Below, in pieces: positions 16,397-26,274 of a DNA stretch of 64,000 nucleotides. Source of the DNA: CAVQCA01 sp963763115 (GTDB taxonomy: Bacteria > Pseudomonadota > Gammaproteobacteria > UBA9214); the NCBI GenBank assembly GCA_963763115.1, contig CAVXNM010000026.1, positions 20,380 through 84,379 of the forward strand, read 5' to 3'. The notes beneath the pieces are model-generated. The model was given only the letters and a program-made list of their open reading frames with translations, was not told where the DNA came from and did not search any database. Each line of letters begins with the position of its first letter. The first letter of the stretch is position 1. The position numbers were made by a program, and so were the translations under genes.

Positions 16397-16558
16397 ATGA
16401 AATATATCATAACCAAGGTTGAGAAGAGGCGGCAGCAAAATCTGTTTCTGCAAATGTGGCGTTTCGTTGTTTTGTCGATCAAATTCATGAAATTAACCCG
16501 AATAAACTATTCTAGACCTCATTCAGTTAAAAATCCTTCAGACCCAAAATCAGCATGA
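16397..16558 (+). CDS. Small basic protein downstream of sqr (53 aa)
   Basis: ATG 16397 with AGAGGAAG upstream. The product begins MKYIITKVEKRRQQNLFLQ and continues MWRFVVLSIKFMKLTRI, an amphipathic basic helix followed by a short hydrophobic one, so it may sit on the membrane surface. Its position 124 bases after sqr on the same strand suggests a linked role, and I have an impression of similar short proteins beside other sqr genes, which I cannot verify. Its last codons run into the edge of the IS-A element. Confidence 0.45.
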   Translation: MKYIITKVEKRRQQNLFLQMWRFVVLSIKFMKLTRINYSRPHSVKNPSDPKSA

Positions 16559-16601
16559 ATGCGTGAACGGGGACAGACCATGATTTTACTCCCACCGACC
16601 C

Positions 16602-17803
16602 TGTGTATGGCGAATTCATAATCAGGCAGCAACAGGTAGCTGATATAACCCACGACAATGAGATTTCCAGTGGTAATTGCTGAGAGATGCACAGTCGATG
16701 GTGGTTTCACAGGAGAATTCTGACAGTGTATCGCCGTCAAGTGCAGTATATACACGGTGCGAATTGTAATACTGGCGGAAATCTGCCAGCTTTCGCTCCA
16801 GGTGGCTGGCATTCCAAAAGAGCATCTGGTCAAGAAATTCTCGACGAATGGTTCCAATCAGCCGTTCGACGAAGGAGTGCGATAATGGTGTATACGGGAG
16901 CGTCTTGACTTCCTCTAAGCCAAGTATCCTTAGGTTCGCTTGCCATTGGTGATACAGGAAGAGCGGATCGTTATCAGCGCTGAGGTATTTCGGGGCGCCT
17001 CTGGAAGAGATGGCCCTGTTGAACATGTGGCAGAGAGCGATGCCATCGACATCGCCGGCATGGATACCAAAACCGATGATGCGGCGCGTAAACTGATCCA
17101 TGACGACAAGTGTCCAGTGGCACTGTCATAAGATGGTTCGCAACGAAACAGGTCAATGCTCCGGAGGCTGTCCTTGGTGTGTCCGGGAAAGGACAGCCAC
17201 GACGGGCCACCACCACCACCGGGATCTGGCCGGTAATGGGTGGTAAGGATGCGCCGGACTACATCTTTATTGATGTTGATTCCAAACGCCTTATTGATCT
17301 GCTGTGCGATCCGTGGACAGCCGAAGCGAGGGTTGCGCCGTTTCAGTTCGACAATGGCCTGGATGAGTTCGGGTGACGGGCCTTTTGGGCCAGGCGTGCC
17401 TTTTCGGTCAGCAGAATACAGCCATCGGTACTTCCGTTGCTTGAGCAGGTTGTGGAATTTCAGCAGCGTTGAAGGCCGGATAATCACGGCAGCCCGCTGG
17501 ATATGACGTGGGCTGAGAAAGAGTGACCAGAAACCGAGCAGGAATCGGTCCAGTGCCGAGAGATTGGGTGCACGCCGTCGGGCTCGATTCATTATCAGGA
17601 GCTGCTGCTTCATGAGCAGGCTGTCGGCAACGATGGGCTTCGCGCCGCCGGGTCCCAGGAGCTTGGCAATCGTGGTTAGAAAATGGGTGAGGAGTTATAG
17701 CAGATCCTTCATGGCGGAGCAGGGTAGAGAAGCTAGTCATCGGAGGCAAGTCTGTCCAAGTTGTAGATTTCAGGTGAGAATTACTAATTCACCATAGGCA
17801 CGT
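16602..17803 (-). mobile_element. IS-A: decayed 1.2 kb insertion sequence with integrase-core transposase
   Basis: The element runs from TGTATGGCGAATTCATAATC at its right (transposase 3') end to AATTACTAATTCACCATA at its left end; the ends are imperfect inverted repeats sharing TATGGYGAATT. Minus-strand frames encode a rve-type transposase: SLLMKQQLLIMNRARRRAPN, PRFGCPRIAQQINKAFG, then after a frameshift near 17,100 VMDQFTRRIIGFG, LSADNDPLF, SFVERLIGTIRREFLD. A TAA a few codons after the likely start (about 17,700) and the frameshift make it inactive. Related fragments lie at 28,219-28,510 and 33,778-34,125 and a solo end at 11,441. Confidence 0.8.
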
Positions 17804-17897
17804 ATGCCCCGAACCGGTCGTGCTTTCAGGGAGTGCAGGGAGATTCATTGCAGCCAGGCGCCGCACCTGTCAGCCGTGTTTATGATCAGGTGCACAA

Positions 17898-18329
17898 TCA
17901 GGAAGTTCCGGGGCGGCCCTCCGGCAGCGAGCGCATCAGTTCTCCCAGTTCGTGCTCCCCGACCAGACCGTGGGCAAGATCATCAACTGACAGCACGCCG
18001 GTGATCTCCTGCTCCAGATTGAGCACCACCAGCCGGCGCACGCCATTTGCGGCCATGACGGCGACAGCCTTCTCGATGCTGTCGCCGTCATGGCAGGTTA
18101 TGACTTTTGGCGTCATGAATTCGGTGACCCTGACCTGATTCGGGTCGCGACCTTCGGCGACGCTGCGCACCACGATGTCACGATCGGTCAGGATGCCGGC
18201 CAGTTTACCTGATGCTGTTATCGGCAGCACACCAATATCGAATTTGCGCATCATTTCGGCGGCCTCGTGGATGCTGGCCTGGTCGGAAATGACTGCAAAT
18301 CGTTCGCTCATAATCTCGGCAACCTTCAT
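17898..18329 (-). CDS. Tandem CBS-domain protein
   Basis: A 143-residue protein made of two CBS units: residues 1-60 (MKVAEIMSERFAVIS ending GILTDRDIVVRSVAEG) and 65-125 (VTEFMTPKVITCHDGDSIEK ending GVLSVDDLAHGLV). The pair should form one Bateman module binding an adenosine ligand such as AMP, ATP or SAM. There is no catalytic domain, so it is a stand-alone sensor that would act on a partner protein. GGAGAT stands 9 bases before ATG 18329. It is flanked by the IS-A element and a broken SDR gene, with no obvious partner. Confidence 0.9.
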   Translation of the reverse strand: MKVAEIMSERFAVISDQASIHEAAEMMRKFDIGVLPITASGKLAGILTDRDIVVRSVAEGRDPNQVRVTEFMTPKVITCHDGDSIEKAVAVMAANGVRRLVVLNLEQEITGVLSVDDLAHGLVGEHELGELMRSLPEGRPGTS

Positions 18330-18599
18330 ACGGCAATCTCCAGCGCTGATTCTATCGGCCTTGCCGACCGGTGACCGGGCAGCGGTTGCTGCCGGACCGA
18401 AGCATACCTGCCTGCTATGTTAAATTACCGGATTCGGGTGGATGACACATTGAAATACCGCAATCGGCGCGCCCCGGGCGTCGGCTCCTTGCTCCCGTGC
18501 CGGGGCTTACTGAAGCTGCATCGCCGGCGAATCCATTGAGAATATTCAATGACCCATCAACTTGATTAGGGTCTGCTGTGCCTGAAAGGGAGAAACCTG

Positions 18600-19064
18600 A
18601 TGCCAAATATACTGATCACCGGCGCAAACCGCGGTATTGGCCTGGAACTGACCCGCCGTATATGGAAGCCGGGTGGCGTGTTTTCGCCACCTGCCGCCAC
18701 CGGCGGAAGCAGCCGAGCTGCAGGATCTGGCGCACAGCGACAAGGTCAGCATACATCGCCTGGACGTCACCCGCGTGGAGGACATCTACGACATCGACTG
18801 GGAAATGCGCGATACCCCCTGATGCCCTGCTGAATAACGCCGGGATCTATCTCGAATGGCACTACCTGGGTCCAGAGCTGGGCGCCATACGCAATGCCGA
18901 CTGGCTGTGCACCATCGAGGTGAATACCTTCGATGCTGTGAGAGTAAAGGAAAAACTCTTTCTCAATGTCAAGAACAGTTAACGGCGGCTGGTGGTCGCC
19001 ATTACCAGCCATATGGGCGACATCGCCGATATCGACCACGAACGTGCGGAATCGTTCAATGTGT
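18600..19064 (+). pseudogene. Short-chain dehydrogenase/reductase, frameshifted
   Basis: The start MPNILITGANRGIGLELTRR carries the TGxxxGIG cofactor motif of classical SDRs, preceded by GGGAGA. The frame is then shifted several times: GWRVFATCRH, then HRLDVT, then DALLNNAGIYLEWHYLG (the NNAG motif) appear in different frames, and a TAA at about 18,980 precedes RLVVAITSHMGDI, where the catalytic Ser region would be. The remainder, including the YxxxK site, is lost where the gene meets the 3' end of the SpoVR gene. No function expected. Confidence 0.8.
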
Positions 19065-20426
19065 GACTTCGAGGCGCTGTTCTTCGCCGGTGGGGTTGAC
19101 GGTGTAGAGGCGCACCGGGCGGCGCCAGACCTTGTAGAGGTAGTCCAGTACATGCTGGGCGCGGCGGGTGTCGAGACCGCGGCCGTCATTCCCGTGGTCA
19201 TGACGCAGCACCAGAGTACCATCGTGACGCAGCTCTTCGACGGTGACGCGGGGGGCACCGAAGTTGTACTTCGGTCGCAGGATGGCCTCCCGCAGTTCGT
19301 CGAGTTCGAATTCGGTGACGCGGATGCGGCCCTTGCGGCTTCGCTGGTAGGTAAACAGATTCAGCTCGCGGGCGAGTTCCAGGCTCAGGTGGTTGCGGAT
19401 GAAGCCGAAGTCGTCCTCCTCGTTCATGATGCGTCGCGCCGCCTCCATGCCGTGCTCCTCGGTCAGCAGCCGCCACATCTCGAAGCCGAGGTGGTAGGGA
19501 TTGATCGACAGAGAAACCTGGCGCTCGCCGGCGTAGGGACTGACGACATCGGAGTGGGTTTTCATCGCGTCGATATAAAGCTCGTCCGGGATGAAGTCCA
19601 GCTCGCGCAGCAGCTGCGCATGCCAGAACGAGGCCCAGCCTTCATTTATGATCTGGCAGTTGTACACCGGCAGGAAATAGAACGCCTCCTCACGCACGGC
19701 GAGGAAAATGTCGCGTTCCCAGTCCTCCAGTGCCGGACCGTAGGTGGCAATAAACCAGAGCAGATCGGCCTCGGACTGTGGTGGCAGCCGTCGTTCTTCG
19801 GGTGCCTCCGGAATATCCGGCAAGGCGTGCGCCTCGCCCGGCAGGTGTCCGAAACGTTGCTGAAAGGATCCGCCCTGCGCCACCCCCTTGTGCCCGTCGT
19901 CGCGCCGGTACCTGACGCGCGCGATCGGCTGGCGGGTATCGATGTGCTGCTCCAGTGCCAGCGCGGCGTCCAGCACCGCCTCCACCCGCTGACGGCCGTG
20001 GGCGGAGATGGCCTCGTCGATGCGATGGGCATGCGCCGCGGCCTGCTCGACGATATGGTAGCCGGCCTCGCGCTGACTGCGGATGAACAGCAGGTTGTTG
20101 TGCGAGAAATCGGCGTGACCCAGCACGTGCGCCACCACCAGCGTATTCTCCGAGACCGAGTTCGTGTCGACCAGATAGGCGCGGTTCGGCTTGCCCGGGA
20201 AGACGACCTCGAAGATCCGCGAGTTACCCATGCGATGCTGAATCATCTGGTAGATCCAGCGCACGCCGAAAGACCAGTGCGGCATGCGCACCGGCAGGCC
20301 ATAGACCGCCACCTCCATCATGAAACCGGGAGGCACCAGTTCGAAGTCCACCGGATAGTAATCGAGACCCAGGTCACGGGCCGCCGTTTCGATCCGGGGG
20401 ATGTAATCGCGCAGCATCACCTCCAT
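19056..20426 (-). CDS. ycgB: SpoVR/YcgB family protein
   Basis: A 456-residue SpoVR-family protein (E. coli YcgB). Typical segments are MPHWSFGVRW with the YQMIQHRMGNSRIFEVVFP stretch, AHVLGHADFSHNN, and EGWASFWHAQLL. The family has no established enzymatic role; in E. coli it is part of the sigma-S-associated group with YeaG and YeaH, and in Bacillus SpoVR affects spore cortex. It is the last gene of the three-gene operon here, starting one base after the DUF444 stop. A second ATG three codons in is also possible. The C-terminus (VNPTGEEQRLEVTH) looks complete. Confidence 0.93.
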   Translation of the reverse strand: MEVMLRDYIPRIETAARDLGLDYYPVDFELVPPGFMMEVAVYGLPVRMPHWSFGVRWIYQMIQHRMGNSRIFEVVFPGKPNRAYLVDTNSVSENTLVVAHVLGHADFSHNNLLFIRSQREAGYHIVEQAAAHAHRIDEAISAHGRQRVEAVLDAALALEQHIDTRQPIARVRYRRDDGHKGVAQGGSFQQRFGHLPGEAHALPDIPEAPEERRLPPQSEADLLWFIATYGPALEDWERDIFLAVREEAFYFLPVYNCQIINEGWASFWHAQLLRELDFIPDELYIDAMKTHSDVVSPYAGERQVSLSINPYHLGFEMWRLLTEEHGMEAARRIMNEEDDFGFIRNHLSLELARELNLFTYQRSRKGRIRVTEFELDELREAILRPKYNFGAPRVTVEELRHDGTLVLRHDHGNDGRGLDTRRAQHVLDYLYKVWRRPVRLYTVNPTGEEQRLEVTH

Positions 20427-20427
20427 G

Positions 20428-21597
20428 TCAGGCAGCCGAGGTCGTCGTCTGCGACCGGAAGAATGCCTTGATCGCGGGCCAGATGTCCGCTTCGTCGGTC
20501 ACGACGAAACTGCCGGTCGGCAGCTCCCGCCCCTCCATGGTGCGGAACAGGTTGCCCATCTCGGTGATCAGACGCTGGTTGTAACCGTTCGACACCTCGA
20601 GGTAGCCCAGAAAATTCATCTGCGGGGCGAGCGCTTCCAGCGCCGTGCCGACAGCCTCGCGGTCATCCGGAAAATTATCGCCATCGCTGGCGTAGAACAG
20701 ATAGCCGTTATAGCGGTCCAGGTCGTAACGGCTGGCGACGATTTCGCGGACCAGCCGGATTGCCGAGGAGGCCTTGGTGCCGCCCTCGCCGCGCACCTCG
20801 AAGAACTGCCCCTCTTCGAACTCCCAGGCATCGACGGTGTGGGCGATGAACACGGTGTCGATGTGGCGGAAGCGGCGGCGGATGCCGTGAAGGACCCAGA
20901 AGAAGAAGGTCTTGGCGAGCTTGCGGCATTCGGCGTCCATGCTGGCCGAGGCGTCCAGCACGAAGAACACGACCGCATCCACGGTCGGATGCCGGCGCTT
21001 TACCAACTGGCGGAAACGCAGGTCCTCGTTGCTGAAGGGGCTGGCCGATTCGCCCTGCACGGTGCGCCGCTTCACGGCCTCCTTGAGGGTGCGCCTCCGG
21101 TCAAGCCGCGCTCGCGGACCGCGCCGGTCCCAGCCCTCTCGCTGCAGCTCGTCCTGTTCCAGGTTGCTGCCGCGCCGCGGCTGCAGATTGGGCAGTTCGA
21201 GCTCTTCCCAGAGCCAGTCGAGGATGTCATCGACATTGAATTCCAGAACGAAGCTGGGTCCGCCCTGTTCGTCGCCGCCCTGGCCGGCGGCGCGGCGATC
21301 GGCGTCGCTCTGAGACTCCAGCACATCGCCCGGTTTGGCGCTGCCCTGCCCGGCCCCCGCCTCCCGGGACTGTTCCAGCAGGCGGAAACGGTGATGTTCC
21401 AGAAAGCGGACCGGCACCTGCACGGTGCGGTTGTCGGGCCGTGACAGCACATCGGAGCGGGCCACTAGTTCGGGCAGGGCATTGCGGACGGCATCGCGGA
21501 TCTTCTGGTTGTGACGCAGCCAGTCACGATTGCCGCGTGAGAAAAGATCGTACCAGCGGCGTTCCAGATCGCCCGAAGTGCCTTCGGAATGCGGCAT
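20428..21597 (-). CDS. yeaH: DUF444 / YeaH-YhbH family protein with VWA-like domain
   Basis: About 389 residues from ATG 21597, which has GGGAGG nine bases upstream. The C-terminal half contains VVFFVLDASASMDAECR, a MIDAS-like DxSxS motif of von Willebrand A domains, then LFYASDGDNFPDDR near its end. The middle is charged (PRRGSNLEQDELQREGWDRR), typical for the family. YeaH forms an operon with the YeaG/PrkA kinase in many proteobacteria and is thought to work with it in stress and nitrogen-starvation responses. It lies between prkA (16 bases upstream) and spoVR (one base downstream), the standard order. Confidence 0.92.
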   Translation of the reverse strand: MPHSEGTSGDLERRWYDLFSRGNRDWLRHNQKIRDAVRNALPELVARSDVLSRPDNRTVQVPVRFLEHHRFRLLEQSREAGAGQGSAKPGDVLESQSDADRRAAGQGGDEQGGPSFVLEFNVDDILDWLWEELELPNLQPRRGSNLEQDELQREGWDRRGPRARLDRRRTLKEAVKRRTVQGESASPFSNEDLRFRQLVKRRHPTVDAVVFFVLDASASMDAECRKLAKTFFFWVLHGIRRRFRHIDTVFIAHTVDAWEFEEGQFFEVRGEGGTKASSAIRLVREIVASRYDLDRYNGYLFYASDGDNFPDDREAVGTALEALAPQMNFLGYLEVSNGYNQRLITEMGNLFRTMEGRELPTGSFVVTDEADIWPAIKAFFRSQTTTSAA

Positions 21598-21613
21598 CGC
21601 GACCTCCCTGCAC

Positions 21614-23554
21614 CTACTCCTGCGACAGCAGGGTGGTGACGTAATTGAGCGCCTCGCGCGCGCTGTGGCTGTCGTAACCATAGTCCTCGACCAGGCGCTC
21701 CTCGACTGCCGCGATCTTCTCACGGGTCTCGTCGTCGGGCCGCGCCCTGGAGGTCACCAGACGCAGCACATCGCGGCGCTCCTCGAACAGATAATGATCC
21801 ACCGCCTCCTTGAGCCGGCTGTGGCGGTCGAGCGTGAACTTTTCGCCTTTCTTGTAGGCGACCATGGCCTTGCGCACGACCTCCTGACGGAAGCTGGACT
21901 TGCCGGCATCGGAAATATGGATCTTCTCCTCCACCGAGCGCAGGAAACGCTCGTCGGGGGGGCGTGCCTCGCCGGTAATGGGATCGGTGATCTCGCGCTG
22001 ATCCAGCGCCGCCTCCACTTCGTCCAGGTATTTGTCCAGCAGCTCCTGCGCTTCCTCCGCGAACGAGGCGAACAACGCCTTGTGTACGTCCTCCTTGACC
22101 CAGTGGTTGTAGAAGTCCTTGCGCACGCCGACCAGCAGATCCACCCACTCGCGCTTCTGCCTGGATTCGATGCGAGCGTCGCTCTCGAGCGCGTCCTTGA
22201 GCGTGATCAGCACTTCCATACTGGTCAGGCTCTGGACCTCGCTGCGCGAGATGGCGTTTGACAGAGCGTTAATGACGAAGCGCGGACTGATGCCCGCCAG
22301 TCCCTCATCGGGCGCGGATGCGCGGATGCGCCCGACATCGGCCTCGGTGAAGCCCTCCACGTCCAGACCGGCGTAGAGTCGCACCTTCTTGCCCAGATCC
22401 AGGCCTTCCCGCTCTGACTGCTGCAGCCGGCTCAGCACGGCAAATACCGCTGCGACAGCCAGGGTGTGCGGGTCGAGGTGCACCTCGCGGAAGGCCGGCG
22501 CGGAGGCGATCAGCTTACGGTAGATGCGCGCCTCGTCCATATAGGACAGGGTGTAGGGCACCTTGACGATGACCATGCGGTCGAGAAGCGCCTCGTTTTC
22601 CTTTTCCTGCATGAACTTGCGGAACTCGGCCAGGTTGGTGTGAGCGATGATCATCTCGTCGAGGTAGATCAGCGGGAAGCGCGAGACCTTGACGTTCTTC
22701 TCCTGCGTCAGTGTCAGCAGCAGGTAGAGGAACTCGCGCTTGACCTTCAGGATCTCGATCATCTCCAGCACACCGCGACTGGCCGCATAGACCGCGCCCG
22801 ACCAGGACCAGGCGCGCGGATCGCCCTCATCACCGTACTCGGAGACCTTCGACAGGTCCACCGAGCCGATCAGGTCGGCCAGATCCGCGGTGGTGGGATC
22901 GTGCGGCGCGTAGGTGCCGACGCCGACGCGCGATGCTTCGGAGATGAAAATGCGCTCCACCGGCATGCGCATGAAGTTGTGCTCGAACTGATTATCGAGC
23001 CGCGACTGGCACAGCGGACAGAGTTCACCGGTGACTTCGAACCCGTAGGTCTCGCGGAAGTCGGCGCGCAGGGTGTGCGGGATCAGATGCAGGGGATTTT
23101 CGTGCAGCGAACATCCCTGGATACCGTAGAGCTCTCCCTCATCGGTATGGCTGTACTCGGCCAGACCCTGCTTGAGCAAGATAACCAGGGTGGACTTGCC
23201 GCCGGATGGCGGCCCCAGCAACAGCAGCAGGCGACGACCGACCTCGGAGCCGGCACTGGCGGCCTTGAAGTAGTCGACCACGCGACGCAACGGCTCGTCC
23301 ATTCCGTAGAGTTCGTGGGAAAACAGGCGGAACTCGCCACTCTTGCCATCATCCTCGTGCAGGTCTTCCTGGCGCCAGCGCAGCATGTCCCAAAGATACT
23401 GATGGCTGCTGCGCGTCACGCGTGCGGTATCGCGCGTAACGATCTCGCGGAGAAAGGTTTCAAAGTCGCCCTCCCACTGGCGGGCCCGGTGTTCCTTCGT
23501 GAACGCCGTCAGCGAATCGAGAAAACTCTGGCGTACATTTTCATGCTCAGACAT
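21614..23554 (-). CDS. prkA: PrkA-type serine protein kinase / AAA+ protein (YeaG)
   Basis: About 646 residues from ATG 23554, preceded by AGGGGG. The AAA-type N-terminal domain has the Walker A motif LGPPSGGKSTL near residue 100, the CPLC zinc-knuckle-like segment, and FPLIYLDEMIIAHTN in the Walker B region; the C-terminal PrkA domain includes YPNLEKD-like helical sequence and a charged end. PrkA/YeaG proteins phosphorylate Ser residues on partner proteins and take part in stationary-phase and starvation responses in enterics. Length matches the family (about 640-645). First gene of the prkA-yeaH-ycgB operon; the 485 bases upstream contain no clear gene. Confidence 0.93.
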   Translation of the reverse strand: MSEHENVRQSFLDSLTAFTKEHRARQWEGDFETFLREIVTRDTARVTRSSHQYLWDMLRWRQEDLHEDDGKSGEFRLFSHELYGMDEPLRRVVDYFKAASAGSEVGRRLLLLLGPPSGGKSTLVILLKQGLAEYSHTDEGELYGIQGCSLHENPLHLIPHTLRADFRETYGFEVTGELCPLCQSRLDNQFEHNFMRMPVERIFISEASRVGVGTYAPHDPTTADLADLIGSVDLSKVSEYGDEGDPRAWSWSGAVYAASRGVLEMIEILKVKREFLYLLLTLTQEKNVKVSRFPLIYLDEMIIAHTNLAEFRKFMQEKENEALLDRMVIVKVPYTLSYMDEARIYRKLIASAPAFREVHLDPHTLAVAAVFAVLSRLQQSEREGLDLGKKVRLYAGLDVEGFTEADVGRIRASAPDEGLAGISPRFVINALSNAISRSEVQSLTSMEVLITLKDALESDARIESRQKREWVDLLVGVRKDFYNHWVKEDVHKALFASFAEEAQELLDKYLDEVEAALDQREITDPITGEARPPDERFLRSVEEKIHISDAGKSSFRQEVVRKAMVAYKKGEKFTLDRHSRLKEAVDHYLFEERRDVLRLVTSRARPDDETREKIAAVEERLVEDYGYDSHSAREALNYVTTLLSQE

Positions 23555-23559
23555 ATAAC

Positions 23560-24050
23560 ACCCCCTGTTACATTGTGTATCGGGAACAGGGACGTGATCA
23601 TTAAGGGTTCGACTGGCAAAAACCACTCGATACATTAAGCATAGATCACGACACGCAGAAATGGTTCATCTGGACCGGCCAAATACCAATCTGCAAACCA
23701 CATAGTTGCAGTCTGGCCGAACGGTGTTCCAAGATCAACACTTGCCAGACGTGCGGGCATTGCGATTGCAGAGAGTCGAAAACGGAGTGATCACAAGGCA
23801 TTGCATGCGGCTGCCGGTATTGCACCGAGCGCACCGGCCGGCCCTCAGGCGCTGTCACTTCACTAATTCAACATAAGCGGAATTTCTGCAACAGAACTGC
23901 AGTCAGTTGAAGCGTCGCATTGCACGCCGCAGGCAACCTTACCACTACGGGCTGAAGCCTATAGGACGTCCCCGAGCTGGTATGTAGGAGAACTCCTCTG
24001 CGAAGGGTAATCAACAGGACCATCTCGGGCGCTTACAGGGCGTTTCCCGT
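23560..24050. other. Intergenic region upstream of prkA
   Basis: About 490 bases between divergently unrelated minus-strand genes. It should hold the promoter of the prkA operon but I cannot point to a clear sigma-70 or sigma-S element. Frames here lack coding character. Confidence 0.4.
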
Positions 24051-25034
24051 TCAATCGCGCTCACGATCTGCAGGGGCGTCGGCCCCGTGGTCGGTTCGTG
24101 TAGTAGCAGCAGGATTATGCCCGCCGGGTCCTCGTGGCAGCCCGTGTGAGCGACGTTGCCGATAACGGCGTTCCCCGCGGCGCGCGGCGGGAACACCCCG
24201 CAGCCCCCAGGGAGTCAGTCGCACGAGCAGACGTGTGCCCCACACCATGGCGAGGAACAACCCCCGCACCCCTGCGCTGCGTCTCATTCCGTACATGCCG
24301 GCCAGGCGTTGCGGCAGAAGCATGGCGGCCATCGCATAATTGAACGGCGAGAGCAGGCGTGTAAACCCGGTGCCGGCCAGAAGGCTCCGGAAGATCCGTT
24401 GTGCGGTCGGCGTCACGGTCAGCGTGCCACTATTTAGCTTTTGCGCCATCCATGCCTCAAACGCCGACCAGTTGTCAGGATACAATGAACCGGGGATACC
24501 GAATAACGCTCCTAGCGGCTTTGCCGCCCTGAGGAATTCGTCCTTTTCATCGCTGTCGAGCGGCGCGACGAAGTGCTCGTAGGCGATGACGGCCGAGTCA
24601 AGCAGCGTCGCGGTCACCCAGAACAGCAGTTCCGGATCGGTCGCATCATAGTCAGACGTCATGCCGACGGGCAGCGGATCAGCGACGCGACCATGCACCC
24701 GGTTGTGAATCATGCGCACCCGCAGGGCCAAGGTCATCGCCTCGTCCCTCTCACCGAAGATGATGCGGTACATGGCGGTAAATGTGCGTATACCCCGGCC
24801 CAGTGGCGCTTCGCGGTAGCGGCTGTGGTCGGCTACGCCTTGTGCGACCTTGGGATGTGCGATCTGCATGAGTAGTGCCCGCATACCGACCAGCAGCAAG
24901 GCGGGTTCACGATTCACACGCCAGAAGACGAAGTCGGGTGAACAAAAGCCCGCACCGGGATCGATTTCACTCCCAAGCTGCTGCAGATGCCGCTGAAAAT
25001 CACGGTCTACAGCTTCATCAGACGTCTCATTCAT
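24051..25034 (-). CDS. DUF2236 (MpaB/latex-clearing-like) family protein
   Basis: About 327 residues from ATG 25034. Recognisable family segments: PDFVFWRVNREPALLLVGMRALLMQIAHPKVAQGV near residues 30-65 (including the conserved His), then FTAMYRIIFGERDEA, VRMIHNRVHG (His-rich helix) and WVTATLLDSAVIAYEHFV. In this superfamily the conserved His residues bind b-type heme, as in the rubber oxygenase Lcp and in MpaB. So a heme-binding oxygenase role is possible. The last 50 residues (from about 24,200) are Arg/Gly-rich and unlike the family, so a late frameshift may have replaced the natural end. Confidence 0.8.
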   Translation of the reverse strand: MNETSDEAVDRDFQRHLQQLGSEIDPGAGFCSPDFVFWRVNREPALLLVGMRALLMQIAHPKVAQGVADHSRYREAPLGRGIRTFTAMYRIIFGERDEAMTLALRVRMIHNRVHGRVADPLPVGMTSDYDATDPELLFWVTATLLDSAVIAYEHFVAPLDSDEKDEFLRAAKPLGALFGIPGSLYPDNWSAFEAWMAQKLNSGTLTVTPTAQRIFRSLLAGTGFTRLLSPFNYAMAAMLLPQRLAGMYGMRRSAGVRGLFLAMVWGTRLLVRLTPWGLRGVPAARRGERRYRQRRSHGLPRGPGGHNPAATTRTDHGADAPADRERD

Positions 25035-25069
25035 GGATATGGAACAATCGGCACGTCCCAGGGAGGACA

Positions 25070-25500
25070 CAAAACCCCGTAGGGACTGTCCCTAAAGAGT
25101 GTAGCTGGACGGAAGTCAATTCGTTGGGGGCGGCGATACCTCATCTGACCTACCCACGATCCGGGGCATTGGATGAGTATCAGCCGTGAGACAACATGAT
25201 GGCAGGGGCGTAATGCCCCCATACGGTAAACCCCTTGACTTTTTGCTCCTTCAAACCGCGTATAAACATCCACTTACAAATGGCGTGAATACTATACTGT
25301 ATACACCCGTATGCATATATGCCACGGCGGATGCGCATCGACCGCGAAAAGATCCTGGACGAGCCGGAATGCTCCATTCGTTGTGGTGTACCGCTGTGGT
25401 CCGCAAATATTCATGCCGCCTTCGGCAGCATGCTGTATTCATGATGTAATCCACCCAGGACAGGGTGAGTTATAACCTTATGATGGTACGGGATTCGATG
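25070..25500. other. Intergenic region, no supported gene
   Basis: About 430 bases. A short plus-strand frame from 25,320 (MPRRMRIDREKILDEPE) has no family match that I trust. Nothing else seen. Confidence 0.35.
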
Positions 25501-25529
25501 TCGATGTACTTGTGGCGAGACAGGGAGGT

Positions 25530-25750
25530 CGGATGGTGTACCCGGTATGCCTGGGCCGATACTGGAGTGTCAGGCCGGTGATGCTTGACCTTGCGTTCCT
25601 GGAACATAGCCAAATTGTTTGCGCAGGAAGAGATTCTCGGCAGCGAGTATGCCCTGTGGGCGTAGGACAAGCCAGAGGAACGTGGCCAAATCGCCAAGCA
25701 GCGTGATTATCATTTTGAAGCCTTCCATGACGGGCAGTATCTTGCCATAT
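25530..25750 (-). pseudogene. Transposase N-terminal fragment (integrase-core type)
   Basis: On the minus strand one frame reads TWLVLRPQGILAAENLFLRK-like sequence (GILAAENLFLRKQ clearly visible) and, after a one-base shift, LAMFQERKVKHHRPDT. This is the N-terminal signature of a widespread group of rve transposases (AAENLxLRxQLAxxQER). Nothing of the catalytic part follows, so only about 200 bases of the element remain. Confidence 0.6.
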
Positions 25751-25837
25751 CATGAAGGGCAGTGCGATTCAAAGGTAACTGCATCCTTAAGAATCAACGG
25801 GATTCGATTATTGAGGAACACAGGGTGGATCTACTGA

Positions 25838-26263
25838 TTACCTAATCCTGTACTGCATCTGCACCTGCCGATCCTGCCAGATGTCGTCCGGACTTACGTA
25901 TTCATCAGGTAGATGGAAGGGTATCCCGATGCTGCTGAAGCACTCGTAAACCAGTTCCGAGCAGATGTACTTGCGGTCACGCGTGCAACGGCTGATGTGG
26001 AACATTATACGAAAGCCGATGCGCATGATCTCGAAATTGTCGTAGGGTTTGGTGAGCTCGTCCATGCCGAAGCTGATGGCTTGGTTTAGCTTGGCTTCGT
26101 CTACCACTGGATGAACCCGTGCGATGACTATATTGCCTTTATAGGGTCGGTTCTTGCCGTGATAATCGCGCGTGTATTTGGATAACGGGGTCAGGCGCAC
26201 GCCAATAAAAGTTTCGCTTTCAAGAATGAATACTCGCTCCAGAGTGGGGTCCTTGTAGATCAT
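25838..26263 (-). CDS. YiiX/YebB-like permuted NlpC/P60 hydrolase, N-terminally truncated
   Basis: 141 residues. The C-terminal ICSELVYECFSSIGI is the Cys motif of the YiiX/YebB-like (permuted papain-fold) family, in which the catalytic Cys lies near the C-terminus and the His near the N-terminus in SHVG. In frame just upstream of ATG 26263 the DNA reads SHVG, but these codons lie inside the end of the PhoU-like gene and no earlier start or GD(I/V)xL motif exists. So the catalytic His is outside the apparent coding sequence, and the protein is probably a broken remnant unless an unusual start is used. Confidence 0.6.
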   Translation of the reverse strand: MIYKDPTLERVFILESETFIGVRLTPLSKYTRDYHGKNRPYKGNIVIARVHPVVDEAKLNQAISFGMDELTKPYDNFEIMRIGFRIMFHISRCTRDRKYICSELVYECFSSIGIPFHLPDEYVSPDDIWQDRQVQMQYRIR

Positions 26264-26274
26264 GCCGACATGAC

